Below are positions 16,246-26,322 of a stretch of 64,000 nucleotides of DNA, in pieces. The stretch is taken from the NCBI RefSeq assembly GCF_000281715.2, contig NZ_CP124576.1, forward strand, positions 503,501 through 567,500. Reading direction: 5' to 3'. Below the pieces are notes generated by a model that was not told where the DNA came from, made no database searches, and was given only the letters and a program-made list of their open reading frames with translations. Numbering within the stretch: position 1 is the stretch's first letter; every line of letters begins with the position of its first letter. Both the position numbers and the translations under genes were made by a program. The stretch is from Sphingobium sp. AP49 (GTDB lineage: Bacteria > Pseudomonadota > Alphaproteobacteria > Sphingomonadales > Sphingomonadaceae).

Positions 16246-17554
16246 CGCGCCGCCCCGGATGATGAGCGGCTTCGGCAATCATTTTTCGACCGAGGCGGTG
16301 GCCGGCGCGCTGCCGGTCGGGCGCAATTCGCCCCAGCGCGTGCCCTATGGCCTCTATGCCGAGCAACTGTCCGGCACCGCCTTCACCGCGCCGCGGGCGG
16401 AGAACAGGCGTAGCTGGCTCTATCGCATGCGGCCGGCGGCATCGCACCCGCCGTTCGCGCCCTATGATGCTGCAGCCTTGCTGCGCAGCGCGCCGTTCGA
16501 CGAAGTGCCGCCATCACCCAACCGCTTGCGCTGGAATCCGTTGCCGCTGCCTGTGGATGATGTCGATTTCATCGACGGCCTCACCAGCTATGCCGGCAAT
16601 GGCGATGTCGCGGCGGGCCAGGGCTGCGCCGTGCATCTCTATGCCGCGACCGCCTCGATGGTCGACCGCGCCTTCGTCTGCGCCGATGGCGAGATGCTGA
16701 TCGTGCCGCAGCAGGGCGCGCTGCGTATCGTCACCGAACTGGGGATAATGAGCGTCGCGCCGTTGCAGATTGCGCTGATCCCGCGCGGCGTCCGCTTCCG
16801 GGTCGAGCTGACGGATGGCACGGCGCGCGGCTATGTCTGCGAAAATTACGGCGCGCCCTTCCGCCTGCCCGATCTGGGGCCGATCGGCGCCAATGGCCTG
16901 GCCAATCCCCGCGATTTCGAGGCGCCGGTCGCGGCCTATGAGGATGTCGAGCGGCCATTCGCCCTGATACAGAAGTTCATGGGCCGCCTGTGGATAACCA
17001 TGCTGGACCATAGCCCGTTCGATGTCGTCGCCTGGCACGGCAATCTGACGCCGCTGCGCTATGATCTCACCCGCTTCAACACGATCAACACGGTCAGTTT
17101 CGACCATCCCGATCCGTCGATCTTCACGGTGCTGACCTCGCCGAGCGAGACGCCGGGCACCGCCAATATCGATTTCGTCATCTTCCCGCCGCGCTGGATG
17201 GTGGCGGAGGACACGTTCCGGCCGCCCTGGTTCCACCGCAATGTGATGAGCGAGCTGATGGGCCTGATCCAGGGCGAATATGATGCCAAGGCGGGCGGCT
17301 TCGCGCCCGGCGGCGCGTCGCTGCACAATGGCATGGCTGGCCATGGCCCCGACCGGGCGAGCTATGACAAGGCGATCGCCGCCGACCTCGCGCCCCAGCG
17401 CATCGCCGACACCATGGCCTTCATGTTCGAAAGCCACATGGTGCTGCGCCCGACGCGCTGGGCGATGGAAAGCCCGCTGCTGCAACCTGATTATGATGAT
17501 TGCTGGTCCGGCTTCCGCAAGGCCCAGCTTCCCCCGATGAACGAGACCCCATGA
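16238..17554 (+). CDS. hmgA: Homogentisate 1,2-dioxygenase
   Basis: 438 residues, full length. Opens with the family motif [11 protein letters not shown] and contains the cupin-type iron site in the C-terminal third ([21 protein letters not shown] and [12 protein letters not shown] with the conserved His and Glu). It opens the homogentisate ring to maleylacetoacetate using Fe(II) and oxygen. Its ATG lies inside the end of hppD, and its TGA overlaps fahA by ATGA, consistent with coupled translation. Confidence 0.96.
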   Translation: MSDAPPRMMSGFGNHFSTEAVAGALPVGRNSPQRVPYGLYAEQLSGTAFTAPRAENRRSWLYRMRPAASHPPFAPYDAAALLRSAPFDEVPPSPNRLRWNPLPLPVDDVDFIDGLTSYAGNGDVAAGQGCAVHLYAATASMVDRAFVCADGEMLIVPQQGALRIVTELGIMSVAPLQIALIPRGVRFRVELTDGTARGYVCENYGAPFRLPDLGPIGANGLANPRDFEAPVAAYEDVERPFALIQKFMGRLWITMLDHSPFDVVAWHGNLTPLRYDLTRFNTINTVSFDHPDPSIFTVLTSPSETPGTANIDFVIFPPRWMVAEDTFRPPWFHRNVMSELMGLIQGEYDAKAGGFAPGGASLHNGMAGHGPDRASYDKAIAADLAPQRIADTMAFMFESHMVLRPTRWAMESPLLQPDYDDCWSGFRKAQLPPMNETP

Positions 17555-18843
17555 GCTATTGGCACATAGACGAAACCCATGATCCCGCCCGCACCAGCTG
17601 GGTTGCGAGCGCGCAGAATCATGGCGACTTCCCGATCCAGAATCTGCCCTACGGCCTGTTCTCGCCCGCAGGAGCTTCGCCGCGCGCCGGTGTCGCGATT
17701 GGCGACGCCATTTTGGACCTGGCCGCCTGTGTCGGCGCCGGGCTGATCGACTGTGCGCCGCTGCTGGAAGACCAGCTCAATGCGCTGATGGCGCTGCCGG
17801 TGGCGGTGCGGGTCGCCCTGCGCCGCCGGATCAGCATTTTACTGTCGGACCCGGCCCATCGCCCGGCGGTCGAACCGCTGCTGCACCGGGCGGCGGACTG
17901 CATGTTGCACCTGCCGGCGCGGATCGGCGACTATAGCGACTTCTATGTCGGCATCCATCACGCCAACAATATCGGCCGCCAGTTCCGGCCCGACAATCCG
18001 CTGCTGCCCAATTATAAATATGTGCCGATCGGCTATCATGGCCGGGCGTCCTCGATCCGCCCGTCGGGCGATCCACTGGTCCGCCCGCGCGGCCAGCGCA
18101 AGCCGCCCGAAGCCGATGTGCCGGTGGTCGGCCCGACTGCCCGGCTCGACTATGAGCTGGAACTGGGCGTGTGGATCGGCGCCGGCAATGATCTGGGCAG
18201 CCCGATCCCGATCGGCGCGGCGGCCGATCATGTCGCCGGCTTCTGCCTGCTCAACGACTGGTCGGCGCGCGATTTCCAGGCCTGGGAATATCAGCCGCTC
18301 GGGCCGTTTCTGGCCAAGAATTTCCATTCGACCATCTCCCCCTGGGTGGTGACGCCCGAGGCGCTGGCGCCGTTCCGCATCGCCCAGCCGCCCCGGCCGC
18401 AGGGCGATCCCGCGCCGCTGCCTTACCTCAGCGATGCCGACGACCGGGCCCATGGCGCGCTGGCGCTGACCTTGGAAGTCTATCTCTCGACCCAGGCGAT
18501 GCGCGACGCCGGGCTGGCGCCGATGCGCCTGAGCCAGGGGCCGGCGAGCAACATGTACTGGACCGTCAGCCAGATCGTCACCCATCATGCGTCCAATGGC
18601 TGCAACCTTATGCCCGGCGACCTGCTGGGCAGCGGCACCATCTCGGCGCCGACGCGCGCCGGCTATGGCAGCCTGATGGAGATCAGCAGCGGCGGGCGCG
18701 AGCCGATCAGCCTGCCATCGGGCGAGACGCGCTGCTTCCTGGAGGATGGCGACGAGGTGACCCTGCGCGCCACCGCGTCGGCCCCTGGCCATGTGTCGAT
18801 CGGCTTTGGCGAATGCCGCGCGATGATCGTGCCGGCGCGATGA
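17551..18843 (+). CDS. fahA: Fumarylacetoacetase
   Basis: 430 residues from ATG at 17551. The N-terminal SH3-like domain (to about 115) precedes the beta-roll catalytic domain: [59 protein letters not shown], and [15 protein letters not shown] are all family signatures, including the metal-binding Asp/Glu set and the catalytic His in GIHHA. It cleaves fumarylacetoacetate to fumarate and acetoacetate. Here it is followed by the isomerase rather than preceded by it; overlaps on both sides are four bases. Confidence 0.95.
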   Translation: MSYWHIDETHDPARTSWVASAQNHGDFPIQNLPYGLFSPAGASPRAGVAIGDAILDLAACVGAGLIDCAPLLEDQLNALMALPVAVRVALRRRISILLSDPAHRPAVEPLLHRAADCMLHLPARIGDYSDFYVGIHHANNIGRQFRPDNPLLPNYKYVPIGYHGRASSIRPSGDPLVRPRGQRKPPEADVPVVGPTARLDYELELGVWIGAGNDLGSPIPIGAAADHVAGFCLLNDWSARDFQAWEYQPLGPFLAKNFHSTISPWVVTPEALAPFRIAQPPRPQGDPAPLPYLSDADDRAHGALALTLEVYLSTQAMRDAGLAPMRLSQGPASNMYWTVSQIVTHHASNGCNLMPGDLLGSGTISAPTRAGYGSLMEISSGGREPISLPSGETRCFLEDGDEVTLRATASAPGHVSIGFGECRAMIVPAR

Positions 18844-19484
18844 GTGCCCTCACCCTTCATGGCTATTGGCGGTCGAGCGCGAGCTATCGCGTGCGGATCG
18901 CGCTGGCCCTGAAGGGTGTCGACTATGCGCAGGTCACCCATGACCTGCGCAGCGGTGCGCAGCGGGCAGCCGACTATCGAACACTCGCGCCGCAGGGGCT
19001 GGTGCCCGCGCTGGTCGCGGGCGACAGCGTGCTGACGCAGAGCGGCGCGATACTGGAATGGATTGAGGCCCGCTGGCCGCAGCCGCCTCTACTGCCCGCC
19101 GATCCGGGCGATGCGGCGATCGTCCGCGCCATGGCCGGCATCATTGCCTGCGACATTCATCCGCTCGGCAATCTGCGCGTGTTGCAGGTGCTGCGGCAGG
19201 ATTTCGCGGCAACCGATGTGCAGGTGCAGGGTTGGATCGCGCGTTGGATCGGCGAGGGCTTTTTCGCGCTCGAAACGCTGGTCGCGCGTCATGGCAGCAC
19301 CCATGCCTTCGGGGACAGCCCGAGTTTCGCCGACTGCCATATCGTGCCCCAGCTCTACAATGCCCGGCGCTTCGGCGTCGACCTGACGCCCTTTCCACGG
19401 CTGTGTGCCGTGGACGCGGCGGCATGCGCGCTCCCCGCCTTTGCCGCCGCGCACCCCGATCGCCAGCCCGACGCGGACGCATGA
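18840..19484 (+). CDS. maiA: Maleylacetoacetate isomerase (zeta-class GST)
   Basis: 214 residues from ATG at 18840. The zeta-class glutathione-binding signature SSASYRVRIALALKG lies at residues 12-26, the thioredoxin fold continues to QSGAILEWIE, and the helical domain includes SFADCHIVPQLYNARRF. It isomerises maleylacetoacetate to fumarylacetoacetate with glutathione. Start and end overlap fahA and the Rieske gene by ATGA. Confidence 0.94.
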   Translation: MSALTLHGYWRSSASYRVRIALALKGVDYAQVTHDLRSGAQRAADYRTLAPQGLVPALVAGDSVLTQSGAILEWIEARWPQPPLLPADPGDAAIVRAMAGIIACDIHPLGNLRVLQVLRQDFAATDVQVQGWIARWIGEGFFALETLVARHGSTHAFGDSPSFADCHIVPQLYNARRFGVDLTPFPRLCAVDAAACALPAFAAAHPDRQPDADA

Positions 19485-19858
19485 GCGACGCCGACACGCG
19501 CCTGTTCGCGACACCGGCGGGCGTGCGCCTCTGCCCGATCGAGCAGATCGCCGATGGCAAGGCACGCAATTTCGTGCTGCAGATGCGCGCCGGCCGCTTC
19601 CATGGATTTGCCGTGCGGGATGGCGATCATGTCGCCGGCTTTGTCGACCAATGCCCCCATGCCGGCCTGCCGCTGGCGCAGCAGTTGGACGATTATCTGA
19701 CCCCGGATGGCAGCCATATCCGCTGTAGCTGGCACGGCGCCATTTTCCGCCGCGACGATGGTGTCTGTGTCGGCGGACCCTGTGTCGGCCAGCGCATCGC
19801 GCCCTGGCCGCTCGCCATCGCCGATGGCTGGATTGTCACCGCTGCCCAAAGCGACTAG
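19481..19858 (+). CDS. Rieske [2Fe-2S] protein
   Basis: 125 residues. The two Rieske boxes are complete: CPHAGLPL (box 1, about residues 47-54) and CSWHGAIF (box 2, about 78-85), separated by 30 residues. No membrane segment, so it is a soluble ferredoxin-like protein. Its ATG overlaps the maiA stop, making it the last gene of the Tyr-degradation operon. None of the pathway enzymes in the operon needs a Rieske electron donor, so its job is unknown; candidates are electron supply to an oxygenase elsewhere or a redox-sensing role. Confidence 0.88.
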   Translation: MSDADTRLFATPAGVRLCPIEQIADGKARNFVLQMRAGRFHGFAVRDGDHVAGFVDQCPHAGLPLAQQLDDYLTPDGSHIRCSWHGAIFRRDDGVCVGGPCVGQRIAPWPLAIADGWIVTAAQSD

Positions 19859-19899
19859 GAACCGGCCCAGGGACGGCGCTTCGCATCGTCCCGACATGA

Positions 19900-20116
19900 T
19901 CGCGCCGGTGCCCCTTCGGGGGCTTAAAATGGGAAGGCGGTGCGGATGCCATGGCATCCAAATCCGCAGCTGTCCCTGCAACTGTGAGCGGCGAGCGTGA
20001 TGAACAAAGCTGTCCCCGATGCGGGATCGGCAGCCACTGGGCCGGACGCTAAATCCTGCGAGGCCTGGGAAGGCCGTTCCTCCCGCTATGACCCGCAAGC
20101 CAGGAGACCTGCCGGC
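19900..20116 (+). promoter_or_regulatory. Cobalamin riboswitch (first copy)
   Basis: Contains the conserved pieces of the adenosylcobalamin-type aptamer in order: GGTGCC near 19907, AAAATGGGAA (19926-19935), TGTCCCTGCAACTGTGAGCGG (19971-19991), GCCACTGG near 20033, and the B12 box GACCCGCAAGCCAGGAGACCTGCC ending at about 20113 (the box is read here as GCCAGGAGACCTGCC). It lies about 190 bases upstream of cobW. In this class, bound B12 represses the downstream genes, so cobW-cobN-cobO-bluB should be made when B12 is scarce. Confidence 0.95.
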
Positions 20117-20307
20117 GTTTAGGTCGCTCTTGCTTTGGTCCAGGGGATGGCCGGGGCACGGTGTTCCGTCTGAGCGACAGGTTGGCGGCTGGAGCCGCGC
20201 GGTCACGCATCTGCGGGCGAACAAGCGCCCGTCCGCGATGCTGGCCGGCCGTGCGTGCGCGCCCGGTTCGCTCCCGCCCCGGTTGCTCCGGCGCGCGAGT
20301 ATTTGTC

Positions 20308-21360
20308 ATGGCCAACACTGCATCTGCCAAGATTCCGACCACCGTCATCACCGGCTTCCTGGGCGCGGGCAAGACCACGCTGATCCGCCATCTGCTGGAA
20401 AATGCGCAGGGGCGCCGGCTGGCCCTCATCATCAACGAATTTGGCGATGTCGGCGTCGACGGCGAACTGGTGAAGGGCTGCAACGATGCCACCTGCCCGG
20501 AAGAGAATATTGTCGAGCTGGCCAATGGCTGCATCTGCTGCACCGTGGCCGACGATTTCCTGCCGACCATGACCGCGCTGCTCGATCGGCCGAGCCCGCC
20601 CGACCATATCATCATCGAGACGTCGGGGCTGGCCCTGCCCAAGCCGCTGGTCAAGGCCTTCCAATGGCCCGCCATCCGCACCCGCGCCACGGTCGACGGC
20701 GTGGTTGCGCTGATCGACGCCGATGCCGTCGCCGCCGGTCGCTTCGCCACGGACGAGGCGGCGCTGGCGGCGGCGCGCGCGGCCGACCCCAATCTGGACC
20801 ATGACAGCCCGCTGGAGGAATTGTTCGAGGATCAGCTCGCCTGCGCCGACATGGTGGTGCTGAACAAGAGCGACCTGGTCGATGCCGATACGCTGGCCGC
20901 GGTCGAGGCGCGGGTCGATGCCGAAACGCGGCCCGGCGTGAAGATCGTCCGCGCCGCCCATGGCGCGGTCGACATCGGCGCGCTGCTGGGCATCGTCGCG
21001 GCGGCGGAGGATGATCTCGATGCGCGCCCTTCGCACCATGAGGCGGAGGGCGAGGATCATGACCATGATGATTTCGACAGCTTCGTCGTCGTCGGCGATG
21101 CGGTCGCCGATCCCGACACGCTGGTGCAAGCGCTGTCCGCGCTGATCGCTGCCCATGACGTGCTGCGCGTCAAGGGCATGGTCGCGGTCGCGGGCAAGCC
21201 GATGCGCCTCGTCGTGCAGGCGGTCGGCCCGCGCATCCAGCATTTCTTCGACCGCCCCTGGCAGGGACAAGAAGCGCGCCGCACCCAGCTTGTGGTGATC
21301 GGCCAGAAGGGGCTGGACCGCGCCGCGATCGAGGCCGACATCCAGGCCGTGCTCGGCTGA
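20308..21360 (+). CDS. cobW: CobW-type cobalt GTPase chaperone
   Basis: 350 residues from ATG at 20308. G3E GTPase: Walker A at residues 16-24 (GFLGAGKTT), the metal motif CxCC at 75-78 (GCICC), IETSGLA, and NKSD as base-specific motif. A His/Asp/Glu-rich stretch (SHHEAEGEDHDHDD, about residues 232-246) and the CobW C-terminal domain follow. CobW is thought to deliver cobalt for corrin-ring insertion. Its TGA overlaps the cobN ATG by one base (TGATG), and a B12 riboswitch precedes it. Confidence 0.94.
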   Translation: MANTASAKIPTTVITGFLGAGKTTLIRHLLENAQGRRLALIINEFGDVGVDGELVKGCNDATCPEENIVELANGCICCTVADDFLPTMTALLDRPSPPDHIIIETSGLALPKPLVKAFQWPAIRTRATVDGVVALIDADAVAAGRFATDEAALAAARAADPNLDHDSPLEELFEDQLACADMVVLNKSDLVDADTLAAVEARVDAETRPGVKIVRAAHGAVDIGALLGIVAAAEDDLDARPSHHEAEGEDHDHDDFDSFVVVGDAVADPDTLVQALSALIAAHDVLRVKGMVAVAGKPMRLVVQAVGPRIQHFFDRPWQGQEARRTQLVVIGQKGLDRAAIEADIQAVLG

Positions 21361-24300
21361 TGCATCTCTTGTCCGCCACGCCGGGAACGATCAGCGACGG
21401 CGAGGAGGCGATCGACCTCGATCAGCCGCCCGGCGACATCGTCATCCTGACCGTGGCGGACAGCGACCTGGCCTGTTTCGCCGCCGCTGCCGCGCGCCTG
21501 CCCGATGACGCGCCGACCGTGCGGCTGGCCAATCTGCTGCAGCTCAAACATCCCTATTCGGTCGACCTCTATGTCGAGAAGGTGATCGCCAAGGCGCGCT
21601 TCGTCTGCGTCATCCTGCTCGGCGGCAAGAGCTACTGGCCCTATGGCGTGGACGAGATTGCGCAGGTCGCGCGCGAACGGGGCATCGCCTTCGCCGCGAT
21701 CGCCGACGGGCGCGAGGGCGATCCCGCGCTGGATCTGGCCTCTACCGTGCCGGCGGCGATGCGCGAGCAGTTGCGCGACTATCTGCGCCAGGGCGGCACC
21801 GCCAATGCGCTGTCCTTCCTGCGCTGCGCCGCCCGGCTGACCGGTGCGGATGCGGGCGAACCCGACCATCCGCTGCCGATCGCCGACGCGGGCCTCTATC
21901 TGCCCGGCCATGACCGGCCGGGCGTGGCCGAACTGCGCGCGACCTGGACTGAGGGCCGGCCGGTGGCGCTGCTGATCTTCTATCGCGCTTTGGTGGTGGC
22001 CGGCACGCTGAGCGCGGTCGATGCGATGGTCGCGGCCCTTGGCGCGCGCGGCTTCAACGTCGCCGCCGTGCATGTCCGTGCGCTGCGCGAGCCGTTCGTG
22101 CGCGACTGGCTCGGCGGACTGCTGGCCGACATCGCGCCCGACATCATCGTCAATGCGACCAGCTTCGCCGCCTCGTCGTCGTCCGAGCCGCGCGTGCCGG
22201 GCATATTGGAACAGGCCGACTGCCCGATCCTGCAGACCGCCTTTGCCGGGGTCGAGGAAGGGAGTTGGCGCGGGTCCGCCCGTGGCCTTGGCCCGCGCGA
22301 CCTGGCGATGAATGTCGCTCTGCCCGAAGTGGACGGGCGCCTCTTCACCCGCGCCGTCGCCTTCAAGGCGGCCGAGCGGTTCGACGCGCGGACCCAGTGC
22401 GGCATCGTCGTGCCGCGCGTGGCACCCGACCGGGTCGCCTTCGTCGCCGATCTGGCGGGCAACTGGGCGGCGCTGCGCCGCACCGCGCCGGCGCAGCGCC
22501 GGGTCGCGCTGGTGCTGGCCAATTATCCCAATCGTGACGGGCGGATCGGCAATGGGGTCGGCCTCGACACGCCGGCCAGCGCGGCCGCGATCCTGTGCCA
22601 ATTGGGCGATGCCGGCTATGCGATCGGCGACGCCCCGCGCGATGGCGCTGCGCTGATGCGGCTGATGACCGGCGGTGTCACCAATGATCTCGCGTCGATC
22701 GACAGGCCGGGAGAGGTCAGCCTGTCGCTCGATGTCTATCGCGCCGCCCTTGCCGCTCTGCCGGCCAGCGCGCGTGACGCCATGGTCGATCGCTGGGGAC
22801 CGCCCGAGGCCGACCCCTTCGTGCGCGACGGCGCCTTTCGCCTTGCCGTCCATCGCTTCGGCCATGTCGCGATCGCGGTGCAGCCGGCGCGCGGCTATAA
22901 TATCGATCCCAAGAGCAGCTATCATGACCCCGCGCTGCCGCCGCCGCACGCCTATCTCGCCTTCCATGTCTGGCTGGCGCAGGATTTCGGCGCGCAGGCG
23001 CTGGTGCATGTCGGCAAGCATGGCAATCTGGAATGGCTGCCGGGCAAGGCGGTGTCGCTCTCGGCCGATTGCTTCCCCGAAATCTGCGCCGGGCCGGTGC
23101 CGCAACTCTATCCCTTCATCGTCAATGATCCGGGCGAAGGGACGCAGGCCAAGCGCCGCATCGGCGCCGTCATCCTCGACCATCTGACCCCGCCGCTGAC
23201 CCGCGCGGAAAGCTATGGGCCGCTCAAGCAGCTCGAAGCGCTGGTGGACGAATATTATCTTGCCGCCGGCATGGACCCGCGCCGGCTCGACCGGTTGCGC
23301 CGCGATATCCTCGACCTCGCCCGCAGCCAGGGGCTGGACAAGGATGCGGCCGCCGCCGGTGATGATGACGACGCGCTTGCTGCGATCGACAATTATCTGT
23401 GCGAGCTGAAGGAATTGCAGATCCGCGACGGGCTGCATGTCTTCACCGCATCGCCGGAAGGGCGACTGCGGCGCGACCTGCTGATCGCGCTGGCGCGCAC
23501 GCCGCGCGGCCTCGATCATCCGGGGCAGGCGTCCTTGCTGCGGGCGCTGGCCGATGATCTGGGGCTGGGTTTCGATCCGCTCGATTGCGTGCTGGGGGCG
23601 CCGTGGCAGGGGTCGCGTCCGGCGACGCTGGCGGACTTATCCACAGATGCCTGGCGCACCCATGGCGACATGGTCGAGCGGCTGGAATTGCTGGCGGCGG
23701 CTCTGGTCGATGGCGGGGCGCCGGTCGGCCTGGCCAGCGCGGCGGTGCTGGCGTCGATCGCCGATGATCTGGCGCCGCGCGTCGATGCCTGTGGCCCGCG
23801 CGAGGCGGCCGCCCTGCTGGCCGGGCTGGATGGGCGCTTCGTGCTGCCGGGGCCATCGGGCGCGCCAACGCGCGGCCGGCCCGACGTGCTGCCGACCGGG
23901 CGCAATTTCTTCTCGGTCGATACCCGCGCCGTGCCGACCGCCGTCGCCTGGGATCTGGGCCAGCGATCGGCGCAATTGCTGGTCGACGATTATCTCCAGC
24001 GCGAGGGCGACTATCCCCGCGCCATCGCCCTGTCCGCCTGGGGCACGGCGAACATGCGCACCGGCGGCGACGATATTGCGCAGGCGCTGGCGCTGATGGG
24101 GGTGCGGCCGCGCTGGGAATGGAGTTCGGGGCGGGTCGTCGGCTTCGAGATGATGACGCTCGCTGAGCTGGGCCGGCCGCGCGTCGACGTGACATTACGT
24201 GTCTCCGGCTTCTTCCGCGACGCCTTCCCCGAACAGATCGACCTGATCGACAGCGCCGCCCGCGCGGTGATGGCGCTCGATGAGCCGGACGAGGATAATC

Positions 24301-25079
24301 CCGCCGCCGCCCGGCATCGCGCCGAACAGGCAGCGCTGGTGGCGGACGGCGCTGATGCGGCGGAGGCCGCGCGCCGCGCCGGTGCCCGCGTGTTCGGATC
24401 GAAGCCCGGCGCCTATGGCGCGGGACTGCAGGCGATGATCGACGAGAAAATCTGGCACAGCCGCGCCGATCTCGCCCAGGTCTATCTCGACTGGGGCGGC
24501 TATGCCTATGGCGCGGGGGTGGAGGGCGACAGCGAACGCGACCTGTTCGCCACCCGCCTGGCGCAGGCCGATGCCGTCGTCCAGAATCAGGATAATCGCG
24601 AGCATGACCTGCTCGACAGTGACGATTATTATCAGTTCGAGGGCGGCATCGCCGCCGCCATCGAGCATCTGAAGGGCGCCAAGCCGCTCAGCTATCATAA
24701 TGACCATAGCCGCCCGGAACGGCCGGTGATCCGCACGCTGGAGGACGAGATCGGCCGCATCGTCCGCGCCCGCGTCACCAACCCCAAATGGATCGCCGGC
24801 GTCATGCGCCATGGCTACAAGGGCGCGTTCGAGATTGCCGCCTCGGTCGACTATCTCTTCGCCTTCGCCGCCACCACCCATGCGGTGCGCGACCATCATT
24901 TCGACGCCGTCCACGCCGCCTTCATCGAGGATGAGGCGGTGCGCACCTTCATGGCCGACGCCAATCCCGCCGCCCTGCGCGAGACCGCCGCCCGGCTGGC
25001 CGAGGCGCTGGAACGCGGCCTGTGGAAACCCAGATCGAACAGCGCGGGCATGCTGCTCGCCCAGCTCGCAGGAGAGTGA
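21360..25079 (+). CDS. cobN: Cobaltochelatase subunit CobN
   Basis: 1239 residues, the expected size of the large subunit that inserts cobalt into hydrogenobyrinic acid a,c-diamide in the aerobic B12 route. Recognisable CobN/BchH features: KYPYS-like LLQLKHPYSVDLY, GRPVALLIFYRALVV, SFAASSSSEP, HVGKHGNLEWLPGKAVSLS, NDPGEGTQAKRR and, near the end, HNDHSRPERPVIRTLEDEIGRIVRARVTNPKWI. It starts on the cobW stop. The AAA+ partner subunits CobS and CobT (chelatase) are not in this window; ChlI/ChlD-like proteins elsewhere may stand in. Confidence 0.96.
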   Translation: MHLLSATPGTISDGEEAIDLDQPPGDIVILTVADSDLACFAAAAARLPDDAPTVRLANLLQLKHPYSVDLYVEKVIAKARFVCVILLGGKSYWPYGVDEIAQVARERGIAFAAIADGREGDPALDLASTVPAAMREQLRDYLRQGGTANALSFLRCAARLTGADAGEPDHPLPIADAGLYLPGHDRPGVAELRATWTEGRPVALLIFYRALVVAGTLSAVDAMVAALGARGFNVAAVHVRALREPFVRDWLGGLLADIAPDIIVNATSFAASSSSEPRVPGILEQADCPILQTAFAGVEEGSWRGSARGLGPRDLAMNVALPEVDGRLFTRAVAFKAAERFDARTQCGIVVPRVAPDRVAFVADLAGNWAALRRTAPAQRRVALVLANYPNRDGRIGNGVGLDTPASAAAILCQLGDAGYAIGDAPRDGAALMRLMTGGVTNDLASIDRPGEVSLSLDVYRAALAALPASARDAMVDRWGPPEADPFVRDGAFRLAVHRFGHVAIAVQPARGYNIDPKSSYHDPALPPPHAYLAFHVWLAQDFGAQALVHVGKHGNLEWLPGKAVSLSADCFPEICAGPVPQLYPFIVNDPGEGTQAKRRIGAVILDHLTPPLTRAESYGPLKQLEALVDEYYLAAGMDPRRLDRLRRDILDLARSQGLDKDAAAAGDDDDALAAIDNYLCELKELQIRDGLHVFTASPEGRLRRDLLIALARTPRGLDHPGQASLLRALADDLGLGFDPLDCVLGAPWQGSRPATLADLSTDAWRTHGDMVERLELLAAALVDGGAPVGLASAAVLASIADDLAPRVDACGPREAAALLAGLDGRFVLPGPSGAPTRGRPDVLPTGRNFFSVDTRAVPTAVAWDLGQRSAQLLVDDYLQREGDYPRAIALSAWGTANMRTGGDDIAQALALMGVRPRWEWSSGRVVGFEMMTLAELGRPRVDVTLRVSGFFRDAFPEQIDLIDSAARAVMALDEPDEDNPAAARHRAEQAALVADGADAAEAARRAGARVFGSKPGAYGAGLQAMIDEKIWHSRADLAQVYLDWGGYAYGAGVEGDSERDLFATRLAQADAVVQNQDNREHDLLDSDDYYQFEGGIAAAIEHLKGAKPLSYHNDHSRPERPVIRTLEDEIGRIVRARVTNPKWIAGVMRHGYKGAFEIAASVDYLFAFAATTHAVRDHHFDAVHAAFIEDEAVRTFMADANPAALRETAARLAEALERGLWKPRSNSAGMLLAQLAGE

Positions 25080-25081
25080 CG

Positions 25082-25687
25082 ATGGCCGAACGCACCGACG
25101 AACAGCATGCGGAAAAGATGAAGAAGAAGCAGGCCGCCCATGACAAGATCATGGCGACCAAGACCCAGGAAAAGGGCCTGCTGATCGTCCATACCGGCAA
25201 GGGCAAGGGCAAGACCACGGCGGCGCTGGGCATGGTCGTCCGCATGATCGGCCATGGCAAGAAGGTCGGCGTGGTCCAGTTCGTCAAGGGCGCGATGACC
25301 ACCGGCGAGAAGCTCGTGTTCGACGCTTTCCCCGACCAGATCGAGTTCAAGCCGATGGGCGAGGGCTTCACCTGGAACACCCAGGATCGCAGCCGCGACA
25401 TCGCGCTCGCCCGCGAGGCGTGGGACGAGGTGAAGCGCATGGTCGCCGACCCCGATTATGCCATGGTGCTGGCCGACGAGCTGAATATCGTGCTGCGCTA
25501 CGACTATCTGCCGCTGGACGAGGTGCTGGCGGTGCTCGACGCCAAGGACGCGATGAAGCATGTCGTCGTCACCGGCCGCAACGCGCCCGAGGCGCTGATC
25601 GAGGCGGCCGACCTGGTCACCGAGATGACCATGATAAAGCATCCCTTCCGCAGCGGGGTGAAGGCGCAGGCCGGCATCGAATATTGA
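25082..25687 (+). CDS. cobO: Cob(I)yrinic acid a,c-diamide adenosyltransferase
   Basis: 201 residues from ATG at 25082, right behind cobN. The P-loop GKGKGKTTAALG lies at residues 39-50 and the family motifs WNTQDRSRD and LADELNIVLRYDYL are present, as is the conserved C-terminal HPFRSGVKAQAGIEY. This CobA/CobO/BtuR-type enzyme attaches the 5'-deoxyadenosyl group to the cobalt of corrinoids, serving both synthesis and salvage. Its stop overlaps the bluB start. Confidence 0.96.
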   Translation: MAERTDEQHAEKMKKKQAAHDKIMATKTQEKGLLIVHTGKGKGKTTAALGMVVRMIGHGKKVGVVQFVKGAMTTGEKLVFDAFPDQIEFKPMGEGFTWNTQDRSRDIALAREAWDEVKRMVADPDYAMVLADELNIVLRYDYLPLDEVLAVLDAKDAMKHVVVTGRNAPEALIEAADLVTEMTMIKHPFRSGVKAQAGIEY

Positions 25688-26322
25688 TGCAGGCGTTCGC
25701 CCCCGATTTCTGCGCGACGCTGACCGACCTGCTCACCTGGCGCCGCGACGTGCGCCATTTCCGCAGCGATCCGCTGGACGAAGCGATGGTGCTGGAGCTG
25801 CTGACGCTGGCGCAACTGGCGCCGTCTGTCGGCAACAGCCAGCCCTGGCGCTTCGTCCGGGTGAAGACGGCGGCGCTGCGCGCGGCGCTGGCCGGCCATG
25901 TCGATGCCGAGCGCGAGCGCGCGACCAGCCAGATCACCGATGCCACCCGGCATGATGCCTATCGCGCGCTGAAGCTGCACGGGCTGCGCGAGGCACCGGA
26001 GATTATCGCGGTCTTCTGCGACGATGCGACTACGGCCGGCGCGGGGCTGGGCGCCGCGACCATGCCGCAGACCCACCTCTATTCGGTGGTGCTGGCGATC
26101 CACACGCTGTGGCTGGCAGCGCGGGCACGCGGCCTGGCGCTCGGCTGGGTATCGATCCTCGACCCGGCCTTTGTCGCGGGCCTCCTTGAGGTACCGCCCG
26201 GCTGGACCTTCGTCGCGCTGCTATGTCTGGGCCATCCCGAAGCCGTCGCCGACACGCCCGAACTGGACCGGCTGGGCTGGCAGGCGCGGCTCGATCCGCT
26301 GGCGCAGATCAGCGCGCGCTGA
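25687..26322 (+). CDS. bluB: 5,6-dimethylbenzimidazole synthase
   Basis: 211 residues from ATG at 25687. Nitroreductase-like fold: RRDVRHFRSDPLD at the start, LAPSVGNSQPWRFVRV for FMN binding and LGWVSILDP near the end are BluB signatures. The enzyme fragments reduced FMN with oxygen to form the lower ligand of B12. It shares a transcript with cobW-cobN-cobO; CobT, which activates the product, is encoded in the second cluster at 29931. Its 3' end overlaps the convergent btuF-like gene by 14 bases. Confidence 0.95.
   Translation: MQAFAPDFCATLTDLLTWRRDVRHFRSDPLDEAMVLELLTLAQLAPSVGNSQPWRFVRVKTAALRAALAGHVDAERERATSQITDATRHDAYRALKLHGLREAPEIIAVFCDDATTAGAGLGAATMPQTHLYSVVLAIHTLWLAARARGLALGWVSILDPAFVAGLLEVPPGWTFVALLCLGHPEAVADTPELDRLGWQARLDPLAQISAR

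Noticed and set aside
21057..23519. 820-residue minus-strand frame opposite cobN and cobW
   Set aside because: High-GC shadow frame rich in Arg, Gly and Ala with no domain; the plus strand carries clear CobW and CobN.
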